From contig CAYXMJ010000163.1 of assembly GCA_964465915.1 (NCBI GenBank), positions 1 through 6,757 on the forward strand: a stretch of DNA of 6,757 nt, read 5' to 3'. The stretch is from CAVPHV01 sp964465915 (GTDB lineage Bacteria > Actinomycetota > Acidimicrobiia > Spongiisociales > UBA5794). Each line of letters begins with the position of its first letter. Position 1 is the first letter of the stretch. Shown here piece after piece: positions 1 to 6,181 of the stretch. The notes beneath the pieces were generated by a model, which worked only from the letters and a program-made list of their open reading frames with translations, was not told the origin of the DNA and searched no databases. The position numbers and the translations under genes are program-made.

Positions 1-1191
1 CGACTCGAGCTCCAGTTCGCCCTCGAGATCGGCCACCCGTTGCTTCATGGCGGCAAGCCCAAAACTCGCCTCGCCGACGGTCGTGCGAGGATCGAACCCG
101 GTGCCGTCGTCGCGCACGTCGAGGCTCACCGAGTTGTCCATGAACGTGAGAGTGATGCCCACTCGTGACGCCGCCGCATGTTTGGCGACATTGGCCAGTC
201 CCTCTTGGGCTGCCCGCAGCAACGTCACCTCCACTTCAGGTCGCAACAGATGCCGATCCCCCACGGTCGCATAGGCGACCGCTACCCCCGTCTGCTCCGA
301 CCAGCGTGCGGCAACCTCGCCGATGGCCTCAGGCAGCCTGCTGTCGTCGAGCGGCGCCGGTCGCATCGCCTGGACCGAACGTCTCGCATCGGCCAGGCTC
401 TCCCGAGCCAGATCGGATGCCGTGTTCAGGTGCCGCCTCATCTCGTCCTCGTCGTTCCAAGACTGGTTCACCGCTTCAATCTGAGTGATGACGCCGGTCA
501 GGCCCTGAGCAATGGTGTCGTGGATCTCCCGTGCCATCCGCTGGCGCTCGTCGAGGACGCCGGCTTCCCGTGCTTGGGCGACGAGTTGGTCGTGAAGTCC
601 GGCGTTCTCTGCCATCGCCAACTCCAGCTCCTCGAGCGTCTCGCGGCGCTCCTCGGCGATCTCGGTGATCTTCTCGCCCGCATAGAGCCCGAACCCAACG
701 GCCAGCGTCTGAACGACCACGACCCCGAGGTAGATGGCCCACGTTCCCGCCGTGGATTCCGTCGTCACGATGTGCGAGTGAATGACCAACCCGGTGGCTC
801 CGATCCCGGCGAATGCAAGCGGCCAGGGACGGAGCAGGGCGCCGTGAAAGAACCCTGTGATGCCGTACACGAGATAGATGGGCTGACGGACGACCAGCAC
901 TGCGGCGATGACGACAAAGCCAACGAAGTAGAGCCGCAGCGACCATTGCGCCACCCGGGTCGGTGGCCCGAGCCGAGTGAAGGTCAACCACGTCCACGCG
1001 GCTGCGACCAGCGTCAACCCCACAACCACGAGACGATCGGTGCCGGTGTGGTCTCCGACCTGCGCCAGTACCAGCGAGGCGGCGAGCGTTGCGTACGGAA
1101 CCCAGACGAAAAACGAGTTGACCCAACGCTCCCAGGACGTCCACTCGGACAACGGCTCTGCGTGGTCAGCCTCCGACGGCGTTTCGTCCAT
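1..1191 (-). CDS. NarL/DesK-class sensor histidine kinase, membrane-bound (3' end beyond window)
   Basis: Autophosphorylating sensor kinase of a two-component system; it would phosphorylate a LuxR/NarL-type response regulator. The frame is open from the ATG at 1191 to the window edge (397 codons, no stop), so only the last few residues are missing. Residues 1-27 are hydrophilic. About six hydrophobic segments follow (roughly 28-46, 53-71, 87-103, 105-119, 124-141, 150-170) with no large extracellular domain, which suggests sensing within the membrane or through a partner. A charged helix (172-213) leads to the HisKA_3 H-box REIHDTIAQGLTG, with the phospho-acceptor at His224. The HATPase_c domain has the N-box QEGLANVAKH (Asn334), the G1 box DDGTGFD (361-367) and a G2-like FGLAAMKQR (377-385). 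The start is supported by GGAG five bases upstream. It lies 59 bp after the ABC permease on the same strand, so it is probably co-transcribed. The signal sensed is unknown. Confidence 0.93.
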   Translation of the reverse strand, partial: MDETPSEADHAEPLSEWTSWERWVNSFFVWVPYATLAASLVLAQVGDHTGTDRLVVVGLTLVAAAWTWLTFTRLGPPTRVAQWSLRLYFVGFVVIAAVLVVRQPIYLVYGITGFFHGALLRPWPLAFAGIGATGLVIHSHIVTTESTAGTWAIYLGVVVVQTLAVGFGLYAGEKITEIAEERRETLEELELAMAENAGLHDQLVAQAREAGVLDERQRMAREIHDTIAQGLTGVITQIEAVNQSWNDEDEMRRHLNTASDLARESLADARRSVQAMRPAPLDDSRLPEAIGEVAARWSEQTGVAVAYATVGDRHLLRPEVEVTLLRAAQEGLANVAKHAAASRVGITLTFMDNSVSLDVRDDGTGFDPRTTVGEASFGLAAMKQRVADLEGELELES

Positions 1192-1250
1192 GCCTACTCC
1201 GATCTCGCGCTCACCCTACAGGGCGAGCAACCACCGCCATCTGGTGTTCC

Positions 1251-1994
1251 TCACTCCCAGCGGAAAGCCCGAACTGCGATCGCGCCGAGCACGACGCCAT
1301 AGACCAGCATGACCAGCAGGTTCGTGGCGCTGGGGGTGATCCCGAACCAGGAATCCTCGAGAGCCTGAACCGCCGATCCCAGAGGCGTCAGGTCACTCAC
1401 CGTCAATAGGCCGTCCGACATCACCGAACGTGGAATCCAGACGCCGGCAAAGAAGAGCATCGGGAAGTAGATGCCCATGCCGATGGCCTGGGCCGCCACG
1501 GTGGTACGGGCGAGGGCGCCGACCAGCAAGCCGATCGCGAATATGGAGAGGGCGGCGAGCAGGAACGAGAGTGCGAACCACAGCGGGCTCTGCGGGAACG
1601 GCACATCGAAGACGAACTTGGCGATCAGAATCGTGATGGCCGCAGCAACGATGGCCACGCCGAGATGGACAACGAGCTGCGCGGTGAGCAGCCGGGCCGG
1701 ATGCACCGGTGTGGTGCGTAGTCGCCGCAGAATCCCGAACTGCCGATAGGTGCCGAGGATCGGCGGCAGCGTCACAAGACCAAGCGTCGCCAGACCGAGA
1801 ACGAGCACGATCGGCGCATAGACGTCGATGTAGCGCGCCCCGTCGAGGTCGGCCGCCGGTTCGTCAAAGCCCGGGTAGAACAGCCCCAACGCCAGCAAGA
1901 GCAGCCCGGGAAAGACGAGCCCGAAGAACAGCGCAATCGGATCCCGAACGAACAGCTTGCTCTCGACTTTGGTGAGTTGCATGGTCGCAGCCAT
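1251..1994 (-). CDS. ABC-2 type transporter permease (DrrB-like)
   Basis: Membrane subunit of an ABC exporter, 247 residues. About six membrane helices can be seen (roughly 20-40, 58-80, 105-128, 138-161, 166-187, 223-243). The cytoplasmic loop FGILRRLRTTPVHPARLL (86-103) and the FFAGVWIPRS stretch (181-190) before the last loop are typical of ABC-2 permeases in drug or lipid export systems. With one domain of six helices it probably works as a dimer with two ATPase subunits. The ATG at 1994 shares its first base with the ATPase stop (TGATG), indicating translational coupling. GGAGGA lies six bases upstream, inside the Glu-rich end of the ATPase. An in-frame ATG at codon 5 is possible but has a less well placed ribosome site. 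The substrate cannot be read from the sequence; antibiotic, lipid or peptide export are all possible. Confidence 0.92.
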   Translation of the reverse strand: MAATMQLTKVESKLFVRDPIALFFGLVFPGLLLLALGLFYPGFDEPAADLDGARYIDVYAPIVLVLGLATLGLVTLPPILGTYRQFGILRRLRTTPVHPARLLTAQLVVHLGVAIVAAAITILIAKFVFDVPFPQSPLWFALSFLLAALSIFAIGLLVGALARTTVAAQAIGMGIYFPMLFFAGVWIPRSVMSDGLLTVSDLTPLGSAVQALEDSWFGITPSATNLLVMLVYGVVLGAIAVRAFRWE

Positions 1995-2923
1995 CAGTTC
2001 TCCTCCTCCGCCGTGATGGATGTGGCGTCCTGGTTCGTGAGCGCGAGGTACGCATCCTCGAGGTTGCTCTGCTCGATGCGGAGCTCCTCGGCAATCACCC
2101 TCCTGCGCGCCAACAGCGCCGTCACCGCGTGCACGACATTGCCGGTCCCGGTGATGACGATCTGAGATCCATCGTGCGCTACGGACACCACCTCAGGCAG
2201 AGCCATGAAGTCCTCGTCGGCGACAGGTTCCGAAGGCCGGAAGCGCAACCGCTGCTCTGAGCCGACCCTCCCGATCAGCCCGGCGGGTGAGTCGGTGGCA
2301 ACGACGCGGCCCCGGTCCATCACCATGATCCGGTCGCATAGCCGCTCGGCCTCCTCCATGAAATGTGTGACCAGGACCACGGTGACGCCCGAGGCCTTGA
2401 TCTGCTCGATCGTCTCCCAGACGGAACGCCGCGCGGCGGGGTCGAGACCAGTGGTGAGCTCGTCGAGGATGGCGACTTCGGGGGACCCCACCAACGCCAG
2501 CGCGACGGCGAGCCGTTGCTTCTGCCCGCCCGACAAGCTGGCGTACTTGGAGTTGACCTTGCCCCCGAGGCCGAGACGATCCAGCAGTTTGTGCCAATCG
2601 GCCGGATCGCGATAGAACGACGCGTAGAGCTCGAGCGCCTCCCCCACCTTGATCTTGTCCTGGAGCCGGCTCTCCTGGAGTTGCGCTCCGACCCGTTGGG
2701 TGATCTCGAACCGATCCTGGACCGGGTCGAGGCCGAGCACCTCGATCGACCCGCCGTCGGGTTGCCGCAGACCCTCGACCGACTCAACCGTGGTCGTCTT
2801 GCCGGCGCCGTTCGGACCGACGATCCCGAAGGTCTCACCCGCCTCAACGCTGAAGGAGACGCCGTCGACCACAGCGATGCCGTCGTACGTCTTGCTGAGA
2901 TCGCTGACCTCAATGATTGCCAT
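1994..2923 (-). CDS. ABC transporter ATP-binding protein (DrrA/CcmA-like)
   Basis: Nucleotide-binding subunit that powers the neighbouring permease, 309 residues. Motifs in order: Walker A GPNGAGKT (36-43), Q-loop around Gln83, signature LSGGQ (130-134), Walker B AILDEL (151-156) with catalytic Glu155, D-loop GLDPAARR (159-166) and switch His187 in VTHFMEEAE. The proline usual after the catalytic Glu (LDEP) is Leu here, a variant I recall from other actinobacterial DrrA-like ATPases. Residues 225-298 after the nucleotide-binding fold match the C-terminal accessory domain (DUF4162-like) of drug-exporter ATPases. The frame is open upstream to 3127, but the start is placed at 2923 because AAGGAG lies five bases before it, the family begins with a short strand such as MAIIEVSDLSK, and the upstream extension resembles nothing. 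It appears to be the first gene of the ABC-kinase operon. Confidence 0.94.
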   Translation of the reverse strand: MAIIEVSDLSKTYDGIAVVDGVSFSVEAGETFGIVGPNGAGKTTTVESVEGLRQPDGGSIEVLGLDPVQDRFEITQRVGAQLQESRLQDKIKVGEALELYASFYRDPADWHKLLDRLGLGGKVNSKYASLSGGQKQRLAVALALVGSPEVAILDELTTGLDPAARRSVWETIEQIKASGVTVVLVTHFMEEAERLCDRIMVMDRGRVVATDSPAGLIGRVGSEQRLRFRPSEPVADEDFMALPEVVSVAHDGSQIVITGTGNVVHAVTALLARRRVIAEELRIEQSNLEDAYLALTNQDATSITAEEEN

Positions 2924-3102
2924 GAGTGCTCCTTCGCCCTGTGCGGACAGCATGGGGGGACGAGCCGCGTGAAGGTATCGGTCGACCGGCCCTATCGACA
3001 TCCACCAAATGGCTGATATGAAGAAACCGACCTTTGGCCGACTAGGCAACAGGCCCCTGAAGGCAGACGATGGCGGTGCAGACAAGGAAGAAGGAGCCGG
3101 AG
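2924..3102. promoter_or_regulatory. Divergent intergenic region / leader of ABC-kinase operon and 2TM gene
   Basis: This 179-bp gap separates the ABC operon (leftward) from the 2TM-domain gene (rightward), so it should hold both promoters. I could not place convincing -35/-10 pairs on either strand. Visible elements are a perfect 10-bp palindrome CGGTCGACCG at 2979-2988, a TATCG repeat on either side of it (2976-2980 and 2993-2997), and CATGGGGGGAC at 2951-2961, which matches 10 of 11 bases of the left half of the dyad at 3491-3501. Ribosome sites lie at 2929-2934 (minus) and 3091-3096 (plus). The promoter function is inferred from gene layout. Confidence 0.5.
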
Positions 3103-3399
3103 ATGGCAGACGCAACCACCAGCACACCCCAGGAGCGGGCCGACAAGAGGGTGAAGAGCTACACCGACTTGATGTGGCACGTAGCGACGTTCGTGATCGT
3201 GAATGGGTTCCTATGGGCGATCGACCTGACGCAAGGTGGCGTCGACTGGGCCTACTGGGTCACCCTCGGCTGGGGCATCGGGCTCGCCTTCCATGTGGCG
3301 GCCTACCTGCTCGACAGCAACGGAGGCCAGAGCCGCAGGTATCAGCGCTACCTCGAGGAGGAAGAGAACCGGCAGACCGAAGAGTCGACCAAGGCCTGA
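3103..3399 (+). CDS. 2TM domain-containing small membrane protein
   Basis: A 98-residue protein of unknown biochemical role. A charged N-terminus (1-19) precedes two membrane helices (about 22-41 and 47-69), then a highly charged tail (71-98) containing RRYQRYLEEEEN. The pattern of an aromatic/His first helix ending VNGFLWAID, a short WxYW turn, and GWGIGLAFH (56-64) is the signature of the 2TM domain family. That domain occurs alone in actinobacteria or joined to histidine kinases and regulators in other phyla. The start is set at 3103 because AAGGAG lies six bases upstream; an in-frame ATG at 3070 would add 11 Lys/Glu-rich residues but has only a weak ribosome site. It is transcribed divergently from the ABC-kinase operon and has its own downstream hairpin. 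A role as accessory to the neighbouring six-helix kinase is inference from position and family habit. Confidence 0.85.
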   Translation: MADATTSTPQERADKRVKSYTDLMWHVATFVIVNGFLWAIDLTQGGVDWAYWVTLGWGIGLAFHVAAYLLDSNGGQSRRYQRYLEEEENRQTEESTKA

Positions 3400-3436
3400 T
3401 CCCGCCCCGATATCCGACACAATCCCAGCCGCGGCA

Positions 3437-3467
3437 GACACCATGACGGCACCGTCGTCATGGTGTC
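3437..3467 (+). terminator. Strong hairpin after 2TM gene, probable terminator without U-tract
   Basis: A perfect 12-bp inverted repeat: GACACCATGACG at 3437-3448 pairs with CGTCATGGTGTC at 3456-3467 across a 7-base spacer. In RNA a G-U and a C-G pair can extend the stem to 14 bp with a 3-base loop. It begins 38 bp after the 2TM stop and precedes the hydrolase promoter region, the place expected for a terminator. No T-run follows, so it would be of the U-less kind often described in actinobacteria, or else a processing or regulatory structure. Confidence 0.55.
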
Positions 3468-3494
3468 GTCGCGTGTGGCCTCGATCGAGACATA

Positions 3495-3508
3495 GGGGGA
3501 CATCCCCC
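3495..3508. promoter_or_regulatory. G/C-run dyad upstream of hydrolase, candidate operator
   Basis: GGGGGA at 3495-3500 and TCCCCC at 3503-3508 form a 6+6 bp dyad around a CA centre, 77-90 bp before the hydrolase ATG. A TATGTT hexamer at 3533-3538 could serve as a -10, giving a leader of about 40 bases; the base positions 17 bp upstream of it (3510-3515) match the -35 consensus poorly. A dyad just upstream of a weak -35 is the layout expected for an activator site. The regulator is unknown and the promoter assignment is tentative. Confidence 0.3.
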
Positions 3509-3584
3509 ATACCCACCTTCGATTGATGGTCGTATGTTGGGAGTGAGACCAACGCCACGCTCAGCGTTCCGAGGAGGCGTCGCC

Positions 3585-4769
3585 ATGATTTCGAGCCCGC
3601 AACGTCTGAAGAAGCGTCACTGGCTGCGCTGGTCTCTCGTCACACTGGCGGTGCTCCTGGCGTTGTTCTATCTCGGCGGTGGCTGGTACTTCTCGGGACG
3701 GATCAAAGCCGGGGGCCTCGATCCGAAGCCGCCGGAACGCAACTACGACGTCACGATCGAGGACATCGACGATGAAGCCGTGGTACTGGCCGGCGGCGAT
3801 GAGGCAATCGACGACCCCGGTGAGTACGCGTTGATCTGGGAGGACGGCTACGGCGTTGTCGCCGATGTGGAGTCCATCACCGCAGCCGGCGTCCGGCGAC
3901 CCTTCGCACACGCCGCCGGGACGACACCGCCGCTGAGCCCCGACGAGGTCGACCTCGACTCCTGGTACTACCAGACCGACCCGACCGACGCCGGCCTCGC
4001 CTTCGAGAATGTGCAATACCAGAGCCCCCTCGGCGATTTTGAGGCGTGGTACGTGCCCGCAGCCGACGAACCCGCCACAACCTGGGCGGTCCACGCCCAC
4101 GGCTGGCGAACCGACCGGCGCGAGGCAATCCGGCCCCTCGCCACCTTCCACCAGTCCGGCGTCGACTCCCTCGTGATCGAACTGCGCAACGATCCCGGGG
4201 CACCGGCCGACCCCAGTGGCCTCTACCGGTTCGGGCGCACCGAGTGGCAGGAGATCGAGGGTGCGGTCCGCTTTGCCATGGACAACGGCGCCGAGCAGGT
4301 GATCCTGGCCGGCTACAGCACTGGCGCCACCGGTGCGATGGCGTTCCTCGAGCAGTCCGACCTCGCCGCAAGTGTCGTCGCTATCTTCTTCGACTCACCA
4401 AACCTCGACTTCGGGCGGGCGGTGAAAGTCGAGGCACAAGACACCACCCTGATCCCAGGACTGCCGTTTGCCGTTCCCGACTCCCTCACCGCCGTTGCCA
4501 TGGCGATCGCCGACCTCCGCTTCGACGTCGGCTGGGAGGAAATCGACTACATCGACGACGGGGCAACTCTGACCGTCCCAACGCTGGTCATCCACGGCGA
4601 CGAAGACGGCACCGTGCCCCTCTCGGTCTCCGAAGACTTCGCGACGACCAACCCGTCCCTCATCGAACTCGTGATCTTCCCCGGAGCCGATCACGTCAGG
4701 AGCTGGAACGCCGATCGGGTTCGCTACGAAACCAAGCTCGGCGCTTTCCTGGTCGACCTGCGGCTGTGA
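3585..4769 (+). CDS. Membrane-anchored alpha/beta hydrolase
   Basis: Serine hydrolase of unknown substrate, 394 residues. A basic N-terminus (residues 7-15, RLKKRHWLR) followed by a helix at 17-36 and no signal-peptidase site suggests a single N-terminal anchor with the enzyme outside the membrane. Residues 40-135 are an acidic extension including PGEYALIWEDGYG; I recall a similar extension in other actinobacterial hydrolases of this type. The hydrolase fold follows: oxyanion-side HAHGW (170-174), nucleophile elbow AGYSTGATG with Ser245, acid loop HGDEDGTVP with Asp341 as the likely acid, and GADHVRSW with His370. The triad is therefore complete and the protein is probably active. The start is at 3585, with GAGGAGG seven bases upstream; a longer in-frame start at 3534 would put non-family sequence before the anchor. 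It stands alone on the plus strand and converges on the carboxypeptidase gene. Esterase, acyltransferase or peptidase activity are all possible. Confidence 0.88.
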   Translation: MISSPQRLKKRHWLRWSLVTLAVLLALFYLGGGWYFSGRIKAGGLDPKPPERNYDVTIEDIDDEAVVLAGGDEAIDDPGEYALIWEDGYGVVADVESITAAGVRRPFAHAAGTTPPLSPDEVDLDSWYYQTDPTDAGLAFENVQYQSPLGDFEAWYVPAADEPATTWAVHAHGWRTDRREAIRPLATFHQSGVDSLVIELRNDPGAPADPSGLYRFGRTEWQEIEGAVRFAMDNGAEQVILAGYSTGATGAMAFLEQSDLAASVVAIFFDSPNLDFGRAVKVEAQDTTLIPGLPFAVPDSLTAVAMAIADLRFDVGWEEIDYIDDGATLTVPTLVIHGDEDGTVPLSVSEDFATTNPSLIELVIFPGADHVRSWNADRVRYETKLGAFLVDLRL

Positions 4770-4793
4770 GGACAGACCGCTCGCCGACGACCG

Positions 4794-6122
4794 CTACGAC
4801 TCGTCCTCGGCGACGGCGATGAGAAGGTCGTCGATTGCGGACATCGCAGCCCGTGGGTTGGTGTCGTCATCCACGATGGCGGAGAGGAACACCCGGCGTC
4901 CTCCGGCCGTGGTCATGATGCCGCTCAGCGCTCGAATTCCGGTGATGGTACCGGTCTTTCCACGAAGGTTGCCGGCAGCCGCCGTCTCGACGAAGCGGCG
5001 GCGCAACGTGCCCGTCTCGGCGGCGATGGCGAGTCCATCGACGAACTGATTCCACCAGGGACGGTCCTGCGCCGCCTGCAGCAGTGACCGCCAGCCACGT
5101 GCCGAACGGGCATTGGCGTGGCTGAGCCCCGAGCCGTCGTGCTGCAGGGTGCTGTTGGGGAGGCAGAAACGGCTCACGACTTCTCGCATCGCGGCGACGC
5201 CCGCCGCCGTCGAACCGGTTTCCGACGCGGCGAGCCCGATCTCCTTCGTCAACAGCTCGGCGATCATGTTGTCGGATTCCGTGAGCATCTCCGCGACGAG
5301 TTCGACGACAGGGGGCGACAGCAGCTTGGCCACGACCACTGCATCGCCCGGTGCGAGTCCCTCTGCCGCGACGCCGGCGACGGCAATACCGGCCTCACGC
5401 AATGCGGTCCCAAACCTGGCGGCGTTGTGCGGCGTCGGCTCTTCGATGAAGGGCCAGTCGGCGCGGTACCGGTTCTCGTCGACGGTGAGCGCCGACAAGC
5501 TGCCCATCGACAGCGGGATGTTGTACTCCCGCCAGCCGTTGGCCTGGCGCAGGTCATCAAATCGACTCTCGTCCCCCAGAACGCGCCCGGTAATCCGTTC
5601 GAATCCGGCGGTTCTGAGTCCGGCGGCCAGGGTTGCCAGGGAGTGATCGCCGCGGGACGCCAGCGTTGCGTCACCGCCTCCCACGAGGTAGACGTCACCA
5701 TCCAGCACGCCATTGACGAGCGAACCAGTCGTCATCACCTGGGTCTCGAGCCGGTGGTCGGGCCCCAAGACCTCGAACGCGGTCATCGCCGTCAGCAGCT
5801 TCTGATTGCTGGCAGGCTTCAGCCGCAGGTCGGCTGCCACCGCCTCGACCTCGCCGTAGCCTTCGATCCACAACGAGAGCCCTAGCCCGGCGCCGTCCAG
5901 ACGCTCATCTGCGAGGCGCTCGTTGATGGCGGCGAGCAACGGCAGGGGAGGGACCTCCCGGCCGGGGGCGGAAATGTCGAGTCGAGGGCGACAGCTCCTA
6001 GCGGCAAGCGCCTCGGGTTCGAACGGCGCTTCTGCCGCAACTGCAGGCGCCGGCAAGATGCCGACGAGGGCCACGACTGAGGCGGCCATGGTTAGCAGCG
6101 TTCGAACCATCGAGTGTTGCAA
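4794..6122 (-). CDS. dacB: D-alanyl-D-alanine carboxypeptidase/endopeptidase, PBP4 (DacB) family, peptidase S13
   Basis: Penicillin-binding protein that trims the terminal D-Ala of peptidoglycan stem peptides and may cut cross-links, acting outside the membrane. The length of 442 residues fits the S13 family. A signal peptide is visible: Arg7, hydrophobic core LLTMAASVVALVGIL, and a likely cut after PAPAVA (residue 29). The three active-site motifs are intact: SNQK (105-108, catalytic Ser105 and Lys108), SDN (283-285) and KTG (389-391), as is the family motif DGSGLS (329-334). Start choice is uncertain: TTG at 6122 has AGGGG only three bases upstream, while ATG at 6110 has no good ribosome site; either leaves a working signal peptide. 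It follows the polyphosphate kinase gene by 59 bp on the same strand and converges on the hydrolase with a gap of 24 bp, with no terminator hairpin visible between them. Confidence 0.93.
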   Translation of the reverse strand: MQHSMVRTLLTMAASVVALVGILPAPAVAAEAPFEPEALAARSCRPRLDISAPGREVPPLPLLAAINERLADERLDGAGLGLSLWIEGYGEVEAVAADLRLKPASNQKLLTAMTAFEVLGPDHRLETQVMTTGSLVNGVLDGDVYLVGGGDATLASRGDHSLATLAAGLRTAGFERITGRVLGDESRFDDLRQANGWREYNIPLSMGSLSALTVDENRYRADWPFIEEPTPHNAARFGTALREAGIAVAGVAAEGLAPGDAVVVAKLLSPPVVELVAEMLTESDNMIAELLTKEIGLAASETGSTAAGVAAMREVVSRFCLPNSTLQHDGSGLSHANARSARGWRSLLQAAQDRPWWNQFVDGLAIAAETGTLRRRFVETAAAGNLRGKTGTITGIRALSGIMTTAGGRRVFLSAIVDDDTNPRAAMSAIDDLLIAVAEDES

Positions 6123-6151
6123 CGACCCCTACGACGTCGGCGTTCCCCAAG

Positions 6152-6161
6152 TGTACGTACA
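6152..6161. promoter_or_regulatory. 10-bp palindrome between ppk2 and dacB
   Basis: TGTACGTACA is a perfect palindrome in the 59-bp gap before dacB, 30-39 bases upstream of its TTG start. On the minus strand its right part overlaps TACACT, which fits the loose TANNNT -10 pattern of actinobacterial promoters, but no -35 is recognisable. It could be a promoter-linked operator for dacB; chance is also possible for so short a palindrome. Confidence 0.22.
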
Positions 6162-6181
6162 AACGCGAGGCAGGCTGTGGC

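Noticed and set aside
476..1144. Minus-strand 222-codon frame within the kinase gene
   Set aside because: It is in another frame from the clear kinase reading frame and is Arg/Gly/His-rich without domains.
1229..1248. Imperfect inverted repeat AACCACC...GGTGTT between permease and kinase, as a terminator or attenuator
   Set aside because: The stem is short and bulged with no T-run, so an internal stop to operon transcription is not supported.
178..1302. Long plus-strand open frame (374 codons) opposite the kinase
   Set aside because: Its translation is Pro/Arg/Gly-rich with no recognisable domain, while the minus frame carries a full HisKA_3/HATPase signature. It is an antisense shadow typical of GC-rich coding DNA.
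2363..3016. Plus-strand 217-codon frame opposite the ABC ATPase
   Set aside because: Antisense shadow with no domain; the opposite strand encodes all ABC motifs.
2971..3043. Candidate sigma-70 promoters, e.g. TCGACA/GATATG (plus) and TTGGTG/TCGATA (minus)
   Set aside because: The plus pair has a spacer of only about 14 bases and the minus -10 matches poorly; neither is good enough to annotate.
2924..3127. 68-residue N-terminal extension of the ABC ATPase
   Set aside because: No ribosome site at 3127, no family similarity, and it would overlap the start of the divergent 2TM gene; the ATG at 2923 has a strong AAGGAG.
5118..5885. Plus-strand 255-codon frame opposite dacB
   Set aside because: Antisense shadow, Arg/Gly/His-rich, no ribosome site; dacB motifs are intact on the other strand.
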